A stretch of 64,000 nt of DNA, from NCBI RefSeq assembly GCF_013085465.1, contig NZ_CP049838.1, forward strand, positions 7,130,001 through 7,194,000, given 5' to 3'. Under the pieces are notes generated by a model. That model ran no database searches and had not been told where the DNA came from. It saw nothing but the letters and a program-made list of their open reading frames with translations. Of the stretch, positions 18,540 to 26,572 are shown piece by piece (the stretch's first letter is position 1; each line of letters opens with the position of its first letter). This DNA is from Streptomyces asoensis. Lineage in GTDB: Bacteria > Actinomycetota > Actinomycetes > Streptomycetales > Streptomycetaceae. A program made the position numbers and the translations under genes.

Positions 18540-19904
18540 TCACAGCTTCGTCCACGCCTCCGTCAGCGTCGCGCGCAGGATCTGCTCGATCTCGTCGAAG
18601 GTCTCCTGGTTGGAGATCAGCGGCGGGGCGAGCTGGACGACCGGGTCGCCGCGGTCGTCGGCACGGCAGTACAGGCCGTTGTCGTACAGCGCCTTGGAGA
18701 GGAAGCCGTACAGGACGCGCTCGGTCTCCTCGTCGTTGAAGGACTCCTTGGTGTGCTTGTCCTTCACGAGCTCGATGCCGTAGAAGAAGCCGTTGCCGCG
18801 GACGTCGCCGACGATCGGCAGGTCGTGCAGCTTCTCCAGGGTCGAGCGGAAGGCGCCCTCGTTGTCGAGGACGTGCTGGTTGAGGCCCTCGCGCTCGAAC
18901 AGGTCGAGGTTGGCGAGGCCGACCGCCGCGGAGACCGGGTGACCGCCGAAGGTGTAGCCGTGCAGGAAGGTGTTGTCGCCCTTGTAGAACGGCTCGGCCA
19001 GCTTGTCGCTGATGATGCAGGCGCCGATCGGGGAGTAGCCCGAGGTCATGCCCTTGGCGCAGGTGATCATGTCCGGGACGTAGTCGAACTTGTCGCAGGC
19101 GAACATCGTGCCGAGGCGGCCGAAGGCGCAGATGACCTCGTCCGAGACCAGCAGGACGTCGTACTGGTCGCAGATCTCGCGCACGCGCTGGAAGTAGCCG
19201 GGCGGCGGCGGGAAGCAGCCGCCGGCGTTCTGCACCGGCTCCAGGAAGACCGCGGCGACCGTGTCCGGGCCCTCGAAGAGGATCTGCTGCTCGATCTGGT
19301 CGGCGGCCCAGCGGCCGAAGGCCTCGGGGTCGTCGCCGAACAGCGGGGCGCGGTAGATGTTGGTGTTCGGGACCTTGTGCGCGCCCGGGACGAGCGGCTC
19401 GAAGGGGGCCTTCAGGGCCGGCAGGCCGGTGATGGACAGGGCGCCCTGCGGGGTGCCGTGGTAGGCGACCGCGCGGGAGATGACCTTGTACTTGGTCGGC
19501 TTGCCGGTGAGCTTGAAGTACTGCTTGGCGAGCTTCCAGGCCGTCTCGACGGCCTCGCCGCCGCCGGTGGTGAAGAAGACCTTGTTCAGGTCGCCGGGGG
19601 CGTGGTCCGCGAGGCGCTCGGCGAGCTCCACGGCCTTCGGGTGGGCGTAGGACCACACCGGGAAGAACGCCAGCTCCTGCGCCTGCTTGAACGCCGCCTC
19701 GGCGAGCTCCACGCGGCCGTGGCCGGCCTGGACCACGAACAGGCCCGCGAGACCGTCGAGGTAGCGCTTGCCCTTGTCGTCGTAGATGTAGGTGCCCTCG
19801 CCCCGGACGATGGTCGGGACGGGGGAGTTCTCGTACGAGGACATGCGGGTGAAGTGCATCCACAGGTGGTCGTACGCGGTGCGGCTGAGGTCCTTGGTGC
19901 TCAC
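18540..19904 (-). CDS. Class III (omega) aminotransferase, probably putrescine/polyamine-type
   Basis: A 454-residue PLP-dependent fold-type I enzyme. The PLP-binding lysine is Lys284 in TCAKGMTSGYSP, with Asp255 in LLVSDEVICAFGR holding the pyridine nitrogen. FFTTGGGEAVETAWKLAKQY binds the phosphate. It resembles omega-amino acid/pyruvate and putrescine aminotransferases. Next to a divergent Lrp/aldehyde-dehydrogenase pair and a polyamine-binding protein, it would move the amino group of putrescine or a related diamine to pyruvate or 2-oxoglutarate, giving 4-aminobutyraldehyde. Family is certain, substrate is inferred from context. Confidence 0.88.
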   Translation of the reverse strand: MSTKDLSRTAYDHLWMHFTRMSSYENSPVPTIVRGEGTYIYDDKGKRYLDGLAGLFVVQAGHGRVELAEAAFKQAQELAFFPVWSYAHPKAVELAERLADHAPGDLNKVFFTTGGGEAVETAWKLAKQYFKLTGKPTKYKVISRAVAYHGTPQGALSITGLPALKAPFEPLVPGAHKVPNTNIYRAPLFGDDPEAFGRWAADQIEQQILFEGPDTVAAVFLEPVQNAGGCFPPPPGYFQRVREICDQYDVLLVSDEVICAFGRLGTMFACDKFDYVPDMITCAKGMTSGYSPIGACIISDKLAEPFYKGDNTFLHGYTFGGHPVSAAVGLANLDLFEREGLNQHVLDNEGAFRSTLEKLHDLPIVGDVRGNGFFYGIELVKDKHTKESFNDEETERVLYGFLSKALYDNGLYCRADDRGDPVVQLAPPLISNQETFDEIEQILRATLTEAWTKL

Positions 19905-19923
19905 GGTTATCGGGTCCTCACGA

Positions 19924-20442
19924 TTATCGGGTTCCCCACATGTAGGTCTGCTTCTTCAGCTTCAGGTAGACGAAGCTCTCGGTCGAGCGCACGCCCGGCA
20001 GGGCACGGATGCGTTTGTTGATGACGTCCAGCAGGTGGTCGTCGTCCTCGCAGACGATCTCGGCGAGGATGTCGTACGAGCCCGCGGTCATCACCACGTA
20101 CTCGACTTCCGCCATGTCCGTCAGCGCTTCCGCTATGGACTCGACATCGCCCTCGACGTTGATCCCGACCATCGCCTGTCGGCGGAAGCCCACGGTCAGC
20201 GGGTCCGTGACGGCGACGATCTGCATCACGCCCTGGTCGAGCAGCTTCTGGACGCGCTGGCGCACGGCCGCCTCGGAGAGGCCGACGGCCTTGCCGATCG
20301 CGGCGTACGGCCGACGGCCGTCCTCCTGGAGCTGCTGGATGATGGCGAGGCTGACGGCATCCAGGTGAGGGGTGCTGCCGTTCCTGGACTCGCGGGAGTC
20401 CCTGTGCTCTGCGCTTCGACTGGCCACGGGCTCACTGTGCAC
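19924..20442 (-). CDS. Lrp/AsnC-family transcriptional regulator
   Basis: A 172-residue regulator. An N-terminal charged extension (about 28 residues) precedes the helix-turn-helix IIQQLQEDGRRPYAAIGKAVGLSEAAVRQRVQKLL, then the RAM effector domain with MVGINVEGD, VEYVVMTAGSYDILAEIVCED and RALPGVRSTESFVYL. GTG 20442 is chosen; a TTG 21 bases upstream would add residues unlike relatives. The gene follows 19 bases upstream of the aminotransferase on the same strand and is divergent from an aldehyde dehydrogenase. It very likely controls polyamine locus I. Confidence 0.9.
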   Translation of the reverse strand: MHSEPVASRSAEHRDSRESRNGSTPHLDAVSLAIIQQLQEDGRRPYAAIGKAVGLSEAAVRQRVQKLLDQGVMQIVAVTDPLTVGFRRQAMVGINVEGDVESIAEALTDMAEVEYVVMTAGSYDILAEIVCEDDDHLLDVINKRIRALPGVRSTESFVYLKLKKQTYMWGTR

Positions 20443-20502
20443 GACGTCTCGACAGTTCCGCAAGGCCGGGGCGATGAAATTCGTTGTTTACGTAAGGGAG
20501 AT

Positions 20503-20517
20503 CTGCGGATTCCGCAG
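20503..20517. promoter_or_regulatory. Candidate Lrp operator (15-base palindrome)
   Basis: CTGCGGA-T-TCCGCAG is a perfect inverted repeat with 7-base arms. It lies 61 bases upstream of the lrp start and 90 bases upstream of the divergent aldehyde dehydrogenase start, the right place for an autoregulating Lrp/AsnC protein. Confidence 0.45.
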
Positions 20518-20537
20518 CCTCGACGGGATCAGGGGTG

Positions 20538-20565
20538 TTGAAAACGTCGGGGCAAGGATTAGTGT
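20538..20565 (+). promoter_or_regulatory. Candidate promoter of the aldehyde dehydrogenase gene
   Basis: TTGAAA (20538-20543) and TAGTGT (20560-20565) are separated by 16 bases, a passable housekeeping-type promoter. The -10 ends 41 bases before GTG 20607 and 20 bases downstream of the palindrome's right end begins the -35. Confidence 0.4.
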
Positions 20566-20606
20566 GGGTGTCTCAGTCAATGGACACCGAACCTGGAGGG
20601 CCGGCA

Positions 20607-22055
20607 GTGAGCACCGAGCTGGGACGGCTGCGCAAGCTACGCAACTACATCGCCGGCGAGTTCCGGGACGCCGCCGACGGACGGACCACCGAAGTGGTCA
20701 ACCCCGCGACGGGCGAGGCCTACGCGACCGCGCCGCTGTCCGGCCCCGCGGACGTCGACGCCGCGATGGCGGCCGCCGCCGAGGCGTTCCCGGGCTGGCG
20801 CGACACGACGCCCGCCGAGCGCCAGAAGGCCCTGCTGAAGATCGCGGACGCGTTCGAGGAGCGGGCCGAGGAGCTCATCGCGGCCGAGGTGGAGAACACG
20901 GGCAAGCCGATCGGGCTGACCCGCTCCGAGGAGATCCCTCCCATGGTCGACCAGATCCGCTTCTTCGCGGGCGCGGCCCGGATGCTGGAGGGGCGCAGCG
21001 CCGGCGAGTACATGGACGGGATGACCTCGATCATCCGCCGTGAGCCGGTCGGCGTCTGCGCGCAGGTCGCGCCGTGGAACTACCCGATGATGATGGCCGT
21101 GTGGAAGTTCGCCCCGGCGATCGCGGCCGGCAACACGGTGGTGCTCAAGCCGTCCGACACCACGCCGGCCTCCACCGTCCTGATCGCCGAGATCATCGGT
21201 TCGATCCTGCCCAAGGGCGTCTTCAACGTCGTCACCGGCGACCGTGACACCGGCCGGCTGATGGTCGAGCACCCGACCCCGGCGATGGCCTCCATCACCG
21301 GTTCGGTGCGCGCGGGCATGTCGGTCGCCGAGTCGGCGTCGAAGGACCTCAAGCGCGTCCACCTGGAGCTGGGCGGCAAGGCGCCGGTCGTGGTCTTCGA
21401 GGACACCGACATCGCCAAGGCCGTCGAGGACATCTCCGTGGCGGGCTTCTTCAACGCCGGCCAGGACTGTACGGCGGCCACCCGCGTCCTCGTCCAGGAG
21501 GGCATCCACGACGAGTTCGTGGCGGCGCTCGCGAAGGCCGCGGCGGAGACCAAGACCGGCCAGCCGGACGACGAGGACGTGCTCTTCGGCCCGCTGAACA
21601 ACCCCAACCAGCTCCAGCAGGTCACCGGCTTCATCGAGCGGCTGCCCGCCCACGCCAAGGTCGAGGCGGGCGGACAGCGGGTCGGTGACAAGGGCTACTT
21701 CTACGCCGCGACCGTCGTCTCCGGGCTGAAGCAGGACGACGAGATCATCCAGAACGAGGTCTTCGGGCCGGTCATCACCGTCCAGTCCTTCACGGACGAG
21801 GAGCAGGCGGTCGAGTGGGCCAACGGCGTCGAGTACGCCCTCGCCTCCTCGGTGTGGACCAAGGACCACGGCCGCGCGATGCGGATGTCCAAGAAGCTCG
21901 ACTTCGGCTGCGTGTGGATCAACACCCACATTCCGCTGGTCGCCGAGATGCCCCACGGCGGGTTCAAGAAGTCCGGCTACGGCAAGGACCTGTCGGGCTA
22001 CGGCTTCGACGACTACACGCGCATCAAGCACGTCATGACGTCCCTCGACGCGTAG
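20607..22055 (+). CDS. NAD-dependent aldehyde dehydrogenase (gamma-aminobutyraldehyde type)
   Basis: A 482-residue ALDH-superfamily enzyme. Catalytic Cys288 lies in NAGQDCTAATR, general base Glu254 in LELGGKAP, oxyanion Asn158 in APWNYP, and the cofactor lysine is Lys181 in VVLKPSD. The overall pattern matches aminobutyraldehyde/betaine-aldehyde dehydrogenases. It would oxidise 4-aminobutyraldehyde made by the divergent aminotransferase to GABA. GTG 20607 is supported by TGGAGGG about 7 bases upstream. It heads a short plus-strand unit with the polyamine-binding protein 406 bases downstream. Confidence 0.9.
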   Translation: MSTELGRLRKLRNYIAGEFRDAADGRTTEVVNPATGEAYATAPLSGPADVDAAMAAAAEAFPGWRDTTPAERQKALLKIADAFEERAEELIAAEVENTGKPIGLTRSEEIPPMVDQIRFFAGAARMLEGRSAGEYMDGMTSIIRREPVGVCAQVAPWNYPMMMAVWKFAPAIAAGNTVVLKPSDTTPASTVLIAEIIGSILPKGVFNVVTGDRDTGRLMVEHPTPAMASITGSVRAGMSVAESASKDLKRVHLELGGKAPVVVFEDTDIAKAVEDISVAGFFNAGQDCTAATRVLVQEGIHDEFVAALAKAAAETKTGQPDDEDVLFGPLNNPNQLQQVTGFIERLPAHAKVEAGGQRVGDKGYFYAATVVSGLKQDDEIIQNEVFGPVITVQSFTDEEQAVEWANGVEYALASSVWTKDHGRAMRMSKKLDFGCVWINTHIPLVAEMPHGGFKKSGYGKDLSGYGFDDYTRIKHVMTSLDA

Positions 22056-22096
22056 CGCTCCGCTGGGTTGGGCGATCTGTGCGGGTCCGGGGCCGG

Positions 22097-22148
22097 TTCG
22101 CTGTGCCGGTGCCGGTGCCGGTGTCGGTGTCGGTGCCGGTGCCGGTTG
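22097..22148. repeat. GGTGCC/GGTGTC hexamer tract
   Basis: About eight consecutive six-base units of the form GGTGCC or GGTGTC. A similar tract occurs at 49649-49702. Confidence 0.75.
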
Positions 22149-22169
22149 CCGGGTGCGGGTTCGCTGTGG

Positions 22170-22327
22170 CTGGTCGCGCAGTTCCCCGCGCCCCTTGGGG
22201 AGTTGGGCTGGTCGTGTGGTTTCCCGCGCCGCCCCTTGGGGGGTTGGGGTGGGCGCGCAGTTCCCCGCGCCCCTTGGGGGGTTGGGCTGGTCGTGTGGTT
22301 TCCTGCGCCGCTCCTTGGGGAGTTCGG
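22170..22327. repeat. Four tandem copies of a Streptomyces CGCGCCCCTTGGGG element
   Basis: Units at 22170-22207, 22208-22248, 22249-22286 and 22287-22327 are 38, 41, 38 and 41 bases. Types alternate: odd copies carry CGCGCAGTTCCCCGCGCC and even copies TCGTGTGGTTTCCCGCGCCG, all followed by CCTTGGGG and GTTGGG. Single copies of this element are frequent between Streptomyces genes, from memory; the alternating array implies duplication of a pair. Each unit can fold through CCCC/GGGG pairing. Confidence 0.8.
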
Positions 22328-22461
22328 CCCTCGGTTCTTGGACCGGGGGCCGTTCCGTTCGCCGCTCGCCGGACCGGTGGTCGACAAGGTGTCGGTTCGC
22401 GCGTGGTGTGTTCGACGCTGCGTCGATTGTCCGGGGGGCGTCCCCACGGCATGCTGACGGC

Positions 22462-23655
22462 GTGCTCCAGACTCCCTCGCTCTCCCGCGCCGTGTCCCGC
22501 CGTTCCCTGCTGCGCGCGCTCGGGGGCACCGCCGCTCTCGGCGGGCTCGCCGGCTGCGGGGTGCCCGCCGCGTATGTGCGGCCCGGTGACCGCGCCGGGG
22601 CCGACCTCTCCGCCGACGACAAGCGGCTGACCTGGTCGAACTGGCCGCTCTACATCGACACGGACGACGACGACCCCGACCGGCGGCCCACGCTCGACGC
22701 CTTCCGCAAGAGCACGGGCATCTCCGTCGACTACGTCGAGGAGATCAACGACAACGACGAGTTCTTCGGCAAGATCAGCCCCGCGCTGATGAACCATCAG
22801 CAGACCGGCCGCGACCTGATCGTCATCAGCGACTGGATGTGCGCCCGGTTCGTACGGCTCGGCTGGGTGCAGGAGATGGACCGGGCCGCGCAGCCCCACG
22901 TCACCGAGAACCTCGACCCGCTGCTGCGTTCACCCGCCTTCGACCCCGGACGCGCGTGCACCGTGCCGTGGCAGTCCGGCATCACCGGCATCGCCTACAA
23001 CCGGCGGAAACTGGGCCGGGAGATACGCAGCGTCTCGGAGCTGTGGGCCGACGACCTCAAGGGGCGGGTGACGCTGCTGTCCGGCCTGGACGAGGCGTTC
23101 GCGCTGCTGATGCAGGGCAACGGTGTGGACGTCACGAAGTGGACGGCCGACGACTTCCACCAGGTCTGCGACGAGGTGGAGAAGCAGGTCGACCGCGGCC
23201 AGATACGCCGTTTCACCGGCAACGACTACACCAAGGACCTGGTCAGCGGCGATGTCCTGGCCTGTCAGGCGTACTCGGGCGATGTCATCCAGCTCCAGGC
23301 CGACAACCCCGACATCCGCTTCGTCGTGCCCGAGGAGGGCGCCGAGCTGTGGGCGGAGTCCCTGATGATTCCCAACCTCGCCCGGCACAAGGCGAACGCC
23401 GAGAAGCTGATCGACCACTACTACCGGCCCGAGGTCGCCGCCGAGCTCGCGGCCTGGGTGAACTACGTCTGCCCGGTCCCCGCCGCACAGGCGGTCCTCG
23501 CCGACTCCGACGACGAGGAGACGGCGGCCCTCGCGGAGAACCCGCTGATCTTCCCGGACGCCGAAATGCGGAAACACCTCGCGATCGCGCGCGACATCAC
23601 CTCCACGGAGCGACTGGAGTTCGCCAGGCGGTGGAACGCGATCGCGGGGCTCTGA
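22462..23655 (+). CDS. Polyamine ABC transporter substrate-binding lipoprotein (orphan)
   Basis: A 397-residue PotD-like binding protein. The N-terminus has a twin-arginine signal (SRRSLLRALGG) ending in a lipobox LAGC, so a Tat-exported lipoprotein is expected. The mature domain has LTWSNWPLYIDTD, EEINDNDEFFGKI and RRFTGNDYTKDLVSGDVLACQAYSGDV, closely similar to the second binding protein at 43316. GTG 22462 is the best start, with only a weak upstream GACGG. No permease or ATPase is adjacent, so it probably serves the transporter at 44560-47450. It follows the aldehyde dehydrogenase after the repeat array. Confidence 0.87.
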   Translation: MLQTPSLSRAVSRRSLLRALGGTAALGGLAGCGVPAAYVRPGDRAGADLSADDKRLTWSNWPLYIDTDDDDPDRRPTLDAFRKSTGISVDYVEEINDNDEFFGKISPALMNHQQTGRDLIVISDWMCARFVRLGWVQEMDRAAQPHVTENLDPLLRSPAFDPGRACTVPWQSGITGIAYNRRKLGREIRSVSELWADDLKGRVTLLSGLDEAFALLMQGNGVDVTKWTADDFHQVCDEVEKQVDRGQIRRFTGNDYTKDLVSGDVLACQAYSGDVIQLQADNPDIRFVVPEEGAELWAESLMIPNLARHKANAEKLIDHYYRPEVAAELAAWVNYVCPVPAAQAVLADSDDEETAALAENPLIFPDAEMRKHLAIARDITSTERLEFARRWNAIAGL

Positions 23656-23696
23656 CGGGGGCCGCTCCGGGTCGTGACGAGGCGGGGCGGGGTGTG

Positions 23697-24368
23697 TCAG
23701 CTACGGACGAGGAGACCCGTGAGCAGTGTGTGCAACGTCTGGTGCAGGGCGTCCGGGAAGTTCGAGTCCATGAACGCGAAGCGCGGGTCGGCGTCATAGA
23801 CGGCGCGCACCGCGGGCGCGGGGTGTGTGTGGGTCCACAGGCCGCAGATCAAGACGATGATCAGGTTGGCGCCCTGTTCGGAACGCGGTCGGTCGAGCTC
23901 GGGAAAGAGACTCCGCAGCAGCTCGGCCAGTCCGAGCAGGCTGTCGCGGGCGCCTTCCTTGTATCGGGTCGCGACCTCGATGGAGATGTTGTGCTCCAGT
24001 ACGCCGGCCTGCGCGCTGAGCAGTTCGCACAGCATCGGCCGGGCAGCGAAGGACGTGGCCAGCCCGGATGCCACGGCTTCGGTCCTGACGTCCAGAGGGT
24101 CGCGCGCGTCCACCAGTGAGCGAAGTTGTTCGCCCGCTTCTGTCAGGAAGTCACGGGCGCTCTGGTCGAGCAGGTCGAGCAGCACGGCCTCACGCGTCTC
24201 GAAGTAGCGCAGCACGTTGGACTTGGCGAGCCCGACACGGCGGCTCAGCTCATTGAGGCTCAGTGCGGAGACCGGCATCTCGGCGAGCATCGCCGCGGCT
24301 GTCCGCAGGATGGTCTGCCGTCGCGCCAGGCGCTGTTCCTCACTCCTCGCCCGCTGGAACGTGGTCAT
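23697..24368 (-). CDS. TetR-family transcriptional regulator
   Basis: A 223-residue repressor-type protein. The helix-turn-helix covers residues about 17-63: TILRTAAAMLAEMPVSALSL, then LSRRVGLAKSNVLRYFETREAVL. The C-terminal domain is helical with TRYKEGARDSLLGLAELL, and the ligand is not evident. It is divergent from a short-chain dehydrogenase gene, and the shared 146-base interval holds three evenly spaced palindromes that are probably its operators. The end converges on the polyamine-binding gene with 41 bases between. Confidence 0.9.
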   Translation of the reverse strand: MTTFQRARSEEQRLARRQTILRTAAAMLAEMPVSALSLNELSRRVGLAKSNVLRYFETREAVLLDLLDQSARDFLTEAGEQLRSLVDARDPLDVRTEAVASGLATSFAARPMLCELLSAQAGVLEHNISIEVATRYKEGARDSLLGLAELLRSLFPELDRPRSEQGANLIIVLICGLWTHTHPAPAVRAVYDADPRFAFMDSNFPDALHQTLHTLLTGLLVRS

Positions 24369-24381
24369 GCCCGGAGTCTAC

Positions 24382-24447
24382 AGACTGGCAGTCTCTTGAT
24401 TAGAGACCGCCGTCCTCTTGTGTTCAGACCGTCGGTCTCTTATGTTT
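24382..24447. promoter_or_regulatory. Three 22-bp-phased operator copies between tetR and SDR genes
   Basis: Palindromes AGACTGGCAGTCT (24382-24394), AGACCGCCGTCCT (24404-24416) and AGACCGTCGGTCT (24426-24438) each begin a 22-base unit continuing CTT plus an AT-richer tail. Starts are exactly 22 bases apart, two helical turns, so bound dimers would lie on one face. The array starts 13 bases from the tetR start codon, which fits autorepression and control of the divergent operon. Confidence 0.7.
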
Positions 24448-24514
24448 GTGGCAATGCGAAGCCCACCCGGCCGGCGGCCCGCACGGCGGGCCTGCCACGA
24501 ACAAGGGAACTCTC

Positions 24515-25360
24515 ATGCCGAACAAGGCGAACAAGGTTGCGCTGGTCACAGGCGCCTCCTCCGGGATCGGTGAGTCCACCGCACTCCGGTTACTGAAGGC
24601 GGGATTCATCGTCTACGGCGCCGCGCGGCGCGTCGACCGCATGGGCGCGCTCGCCGCCGCGGGCGTACGCACACTGCCCCTGGACGTCACCGACGGCATG
24701 TCGGCGAAGTCCGCGATCGACAGGATCATCGAGGACGAGGGGCGTATCGACGTCCTGGTCAACAACGCCGGATACGGCTCCTACGGAGCTCTGGAGGACG
24801 TACCCCTGGACGAGGCCCGGGCCCAGATCGACGTCAACCTCTTCGGCCTGGCCCACCTCACCCAGCTCGTACTGCCCCACATGCGTGCCCAGCGCAGCGG
24901 CACGATCGTCAACATCAGCTCCATGGGCGGGCGCTTCGCCACCCCGATGGGTGTCTGGTACCACGCAAGCAAGTTCGCCGTGGAAGGGCTCAGCGACGCA
25001 CTCCGGCTCGAACTGAAGCGGTTCGGCGTCGACGTCGTCCTCATCGAGCCCGGCTCGATCCACACCGAGTGGGGCGCCATCGCGGCCGACAAGCTGCGCG
25101 CCGTCTCCGGCCACGGCCCCTACGCCGAGCAGGCCGAGGCCATGGCCAAATCCCTGGAGAGCAGCTCCAGGGAGGGGGCTCGGATGACCTCTCCCCCTTC
25201 CGTGATCGCGGACGCGGTGGCCAAGGCCGCCACGGCCCGCCGCCCGCGCATCCGCTACCGCGTCGGCTTCGGCGCCGGCCCGCTGATTCTGCTCAGCCGG
25301 CTCCTGCCCGCCCGCGCCTTCGACGCACTCATCAAGCGCGGCTCCGGGGTACCGGCCTGA
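24515..25360 (+). CDS. Short-chain dehydrogenase/reductase
   Basis: A 281-residue classical SDR. The cofactor motif is TGASSGIG (about 12-19), followed by NNAG, and the catalytic residues are Ser in NISSMGG and Tyr/Lys in YHASK. A C-terminal extension of about 45 residues (RRPRIRYRVGFGAGPLILLSRLLPARAF) is typical of the SDR group annotated as oxidoreductase/retinol-dehydrogenase-like. ATG 24515 has AAGGGA upstream; longer in-frame starts run into the operator array. It is the first gene of a unit controlled by the divergent TetR protein, with an Hsp31-like gene next. Confidence 0.9.
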   Translation: MPNKANKVALVTGASSGIGESTALRLLKAGFIVYGAARRVDRMGALAAAGVRTLPLDVTDGMSAKSAIDRIIEDEGRIDVLVNNAGYGSYGALEDVPLDEARAQIDVNLFGLAHLTQLVLPHMRAQRSGTIVNISSMGGRFATPMGVWYHASKFAVEGLSDALRLELKRFGVDVVLIEPGSIHTEWGAIAADKLRAVSGHGPYAEQAEAMAKSLESSSREGARMTSPPSVIADAVAKAATARRPRIRYRVGFGAGPLILLSRLLPARAFDALIKRGSGVPA

Positions 25361-25395
25361 CCCTCGGCTCCATCAACAGAAGGAAAGGCCCTCTG

Positions 25396-26412
25396 GTGTC
25401 CAGTCCCGCCGAGCCCCGCCCTCGAGCCCTGTTCGTCCTGTCCTCCGCCCGGACTCTGCCGCTGAGCAGACCGGCCGGCCACCCGGGGATCCCCACCGGC
25501 TTCTTCCTGGTCGAACTCGCCGCGGTCATGGCCGCGTTCGAGTACGACTACGACTTCATACTCGCCACTCCCGACGGCAACCCGCCCCAGCTCGACATCA
25601 ACGGACTCGCCCTCAACTTCCACGCCGCAGGCAACCTGGGCAGCGCCACCGCCCGCACCACCATCCAGAGCGCGGCAAAGCACTCCAGCCCCCAGACGAT
25701 GCGCGCCAAGAACCCCGCCCTGCTGGAACGCCGTAACGCCGAACTGGCCCTTGCGCGACGGCACCTCGGACGCATCCCGGTCTCCCAGCCCCTGCCCAGA
25801 ACCGACCGTGAGGCCGCCTCCATCAGGGACGACGTCGTCGCGAGCTTCGAATCCCTGCCACAGCACCACTATCACTCGATCGCCGACCTGATCCGCCGGC
25901 ACCGCGACCCGGGCGACGACTTCTCCCTCGACGGCCTCGCGTTCGTCCACATGCCCGGCGGACACGCGCCCATGGTCGACTTCCACGACAACCCGTGGAT
26001 GGGCGAGCTGCTGCACACCCTCCGGGAGAGTGCCGTGCCCATCTCCCTCATCTGCCACGCGCCCGTCGCGTTGACCTCCGCCCGCTACCGCGTCGATGAC
26101 GAAGGCACCGTCACCACCGATGAGCAGCACCGGTTCAAAGGCGCACGCGTCACCACCGTCCCCCGCCACGGCGAGCGCATGATGCTGGAAATGCAGTACC
26201 CCAAGGTGCCCGGCGAAGCCACCCGCCTGCCCTACTACGTCGACGTCGCCCTGGACGCGGCCGGGTACGACGTCGGTCTCACCCTGAACCCCGCCGCCGC
26301 CAAAGTCGTCTGGGACGACGAGCACACTCTGCTGACCGGCAACGGCCCCCAGTCCGTCGACGCCCAGACGGAACACCTCGTCCGGATCACACGGCGCACC
26401 CGCACACCATGA
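25396..26412 (+). CDS. DJ-1/PfpI superfamily protein, Hsp31 (HchA)-like
   Basis: A 338-residue class I glutamine-amidotransferase-like protein, longer than simple DJ-1 proteins and in the Hsp31/glyoxalase III size range. The nucleophile elbow is LICHAPVAL with the reactive Cys, and VHMPGGHAPMVDF is the family segment preceding it. A cap-like insertion (about 75-160) holds many charged residues. Hsp31-type proteins detoxify methylglyoxal or act as holding chaperones. GTG 25396 follows AAGGAAAGG. It lies 35 bases after the SDR gene, so the pair may handle a reactive carbonyl compound; this is inference. Confidence 0.78.
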   Translation: MSSPAEPRPRALFVLSSARTLPLSRPAGHPGIPTGFFLVELAAVMAAFEYDYDFILATPDGNPPQLDINGLALNFHAAGNLGSATARTTIQSAAKHSSPQTMRAKNPALLERRNAELALARRHLGRIPVSQPLPRTDREAASIRDDVVASFESLPQHHYHSIADLIRRHRDPGDDFSLDGLAFVHMPGGHAPMVDFHDNPWMGELLHTLRESAVPISLICHAPVALTSARYRVDDEGTVTTDEQHRFKGARVTTVPRHGERMMLEMQYPKVPGEATRLPYYVDVALDAAGYDVGLTLNPAAAKVVWDDEHTLLTGNGPQSVDAQTEHLVRITRRTRTP

Positions 26413-26572
26413 CCCCGCCGGGCCGGCCGGACGCAGTCCGGCGCGTGGAAGACCCGTGCTGACCTTGGTGTCCGGTGCCCAAGCGTGACTTTGCCAGTTC
26501 TTTACAACCCGTTGCCCGGCTGTCTCGTCTCTTCGCTCGATCCGTCAACGGACCGATGAAAGAGAGCGATTC

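Larger units (their letters stand above)
22056..22461. other. Intergenic repeat-rich stretch between ALDH and polyamine-binding gene
   Basis: This 406-base gap holds no convincing gene. It contains a GGTGCC hexamer run (about 22097-22148), then four tandem copies of a 38/41-base element (22170-22327), then a plain leader for the next gene. I see no strong promoter. Confidence 0.6.

Noticed and set aside
22170..22327. Array of 38/41-base repeats as a CRISPR
   Set aside because: There are no unique spacers; whole units are contiguous copies of a common Streptomyces element, and no cas genes are near.
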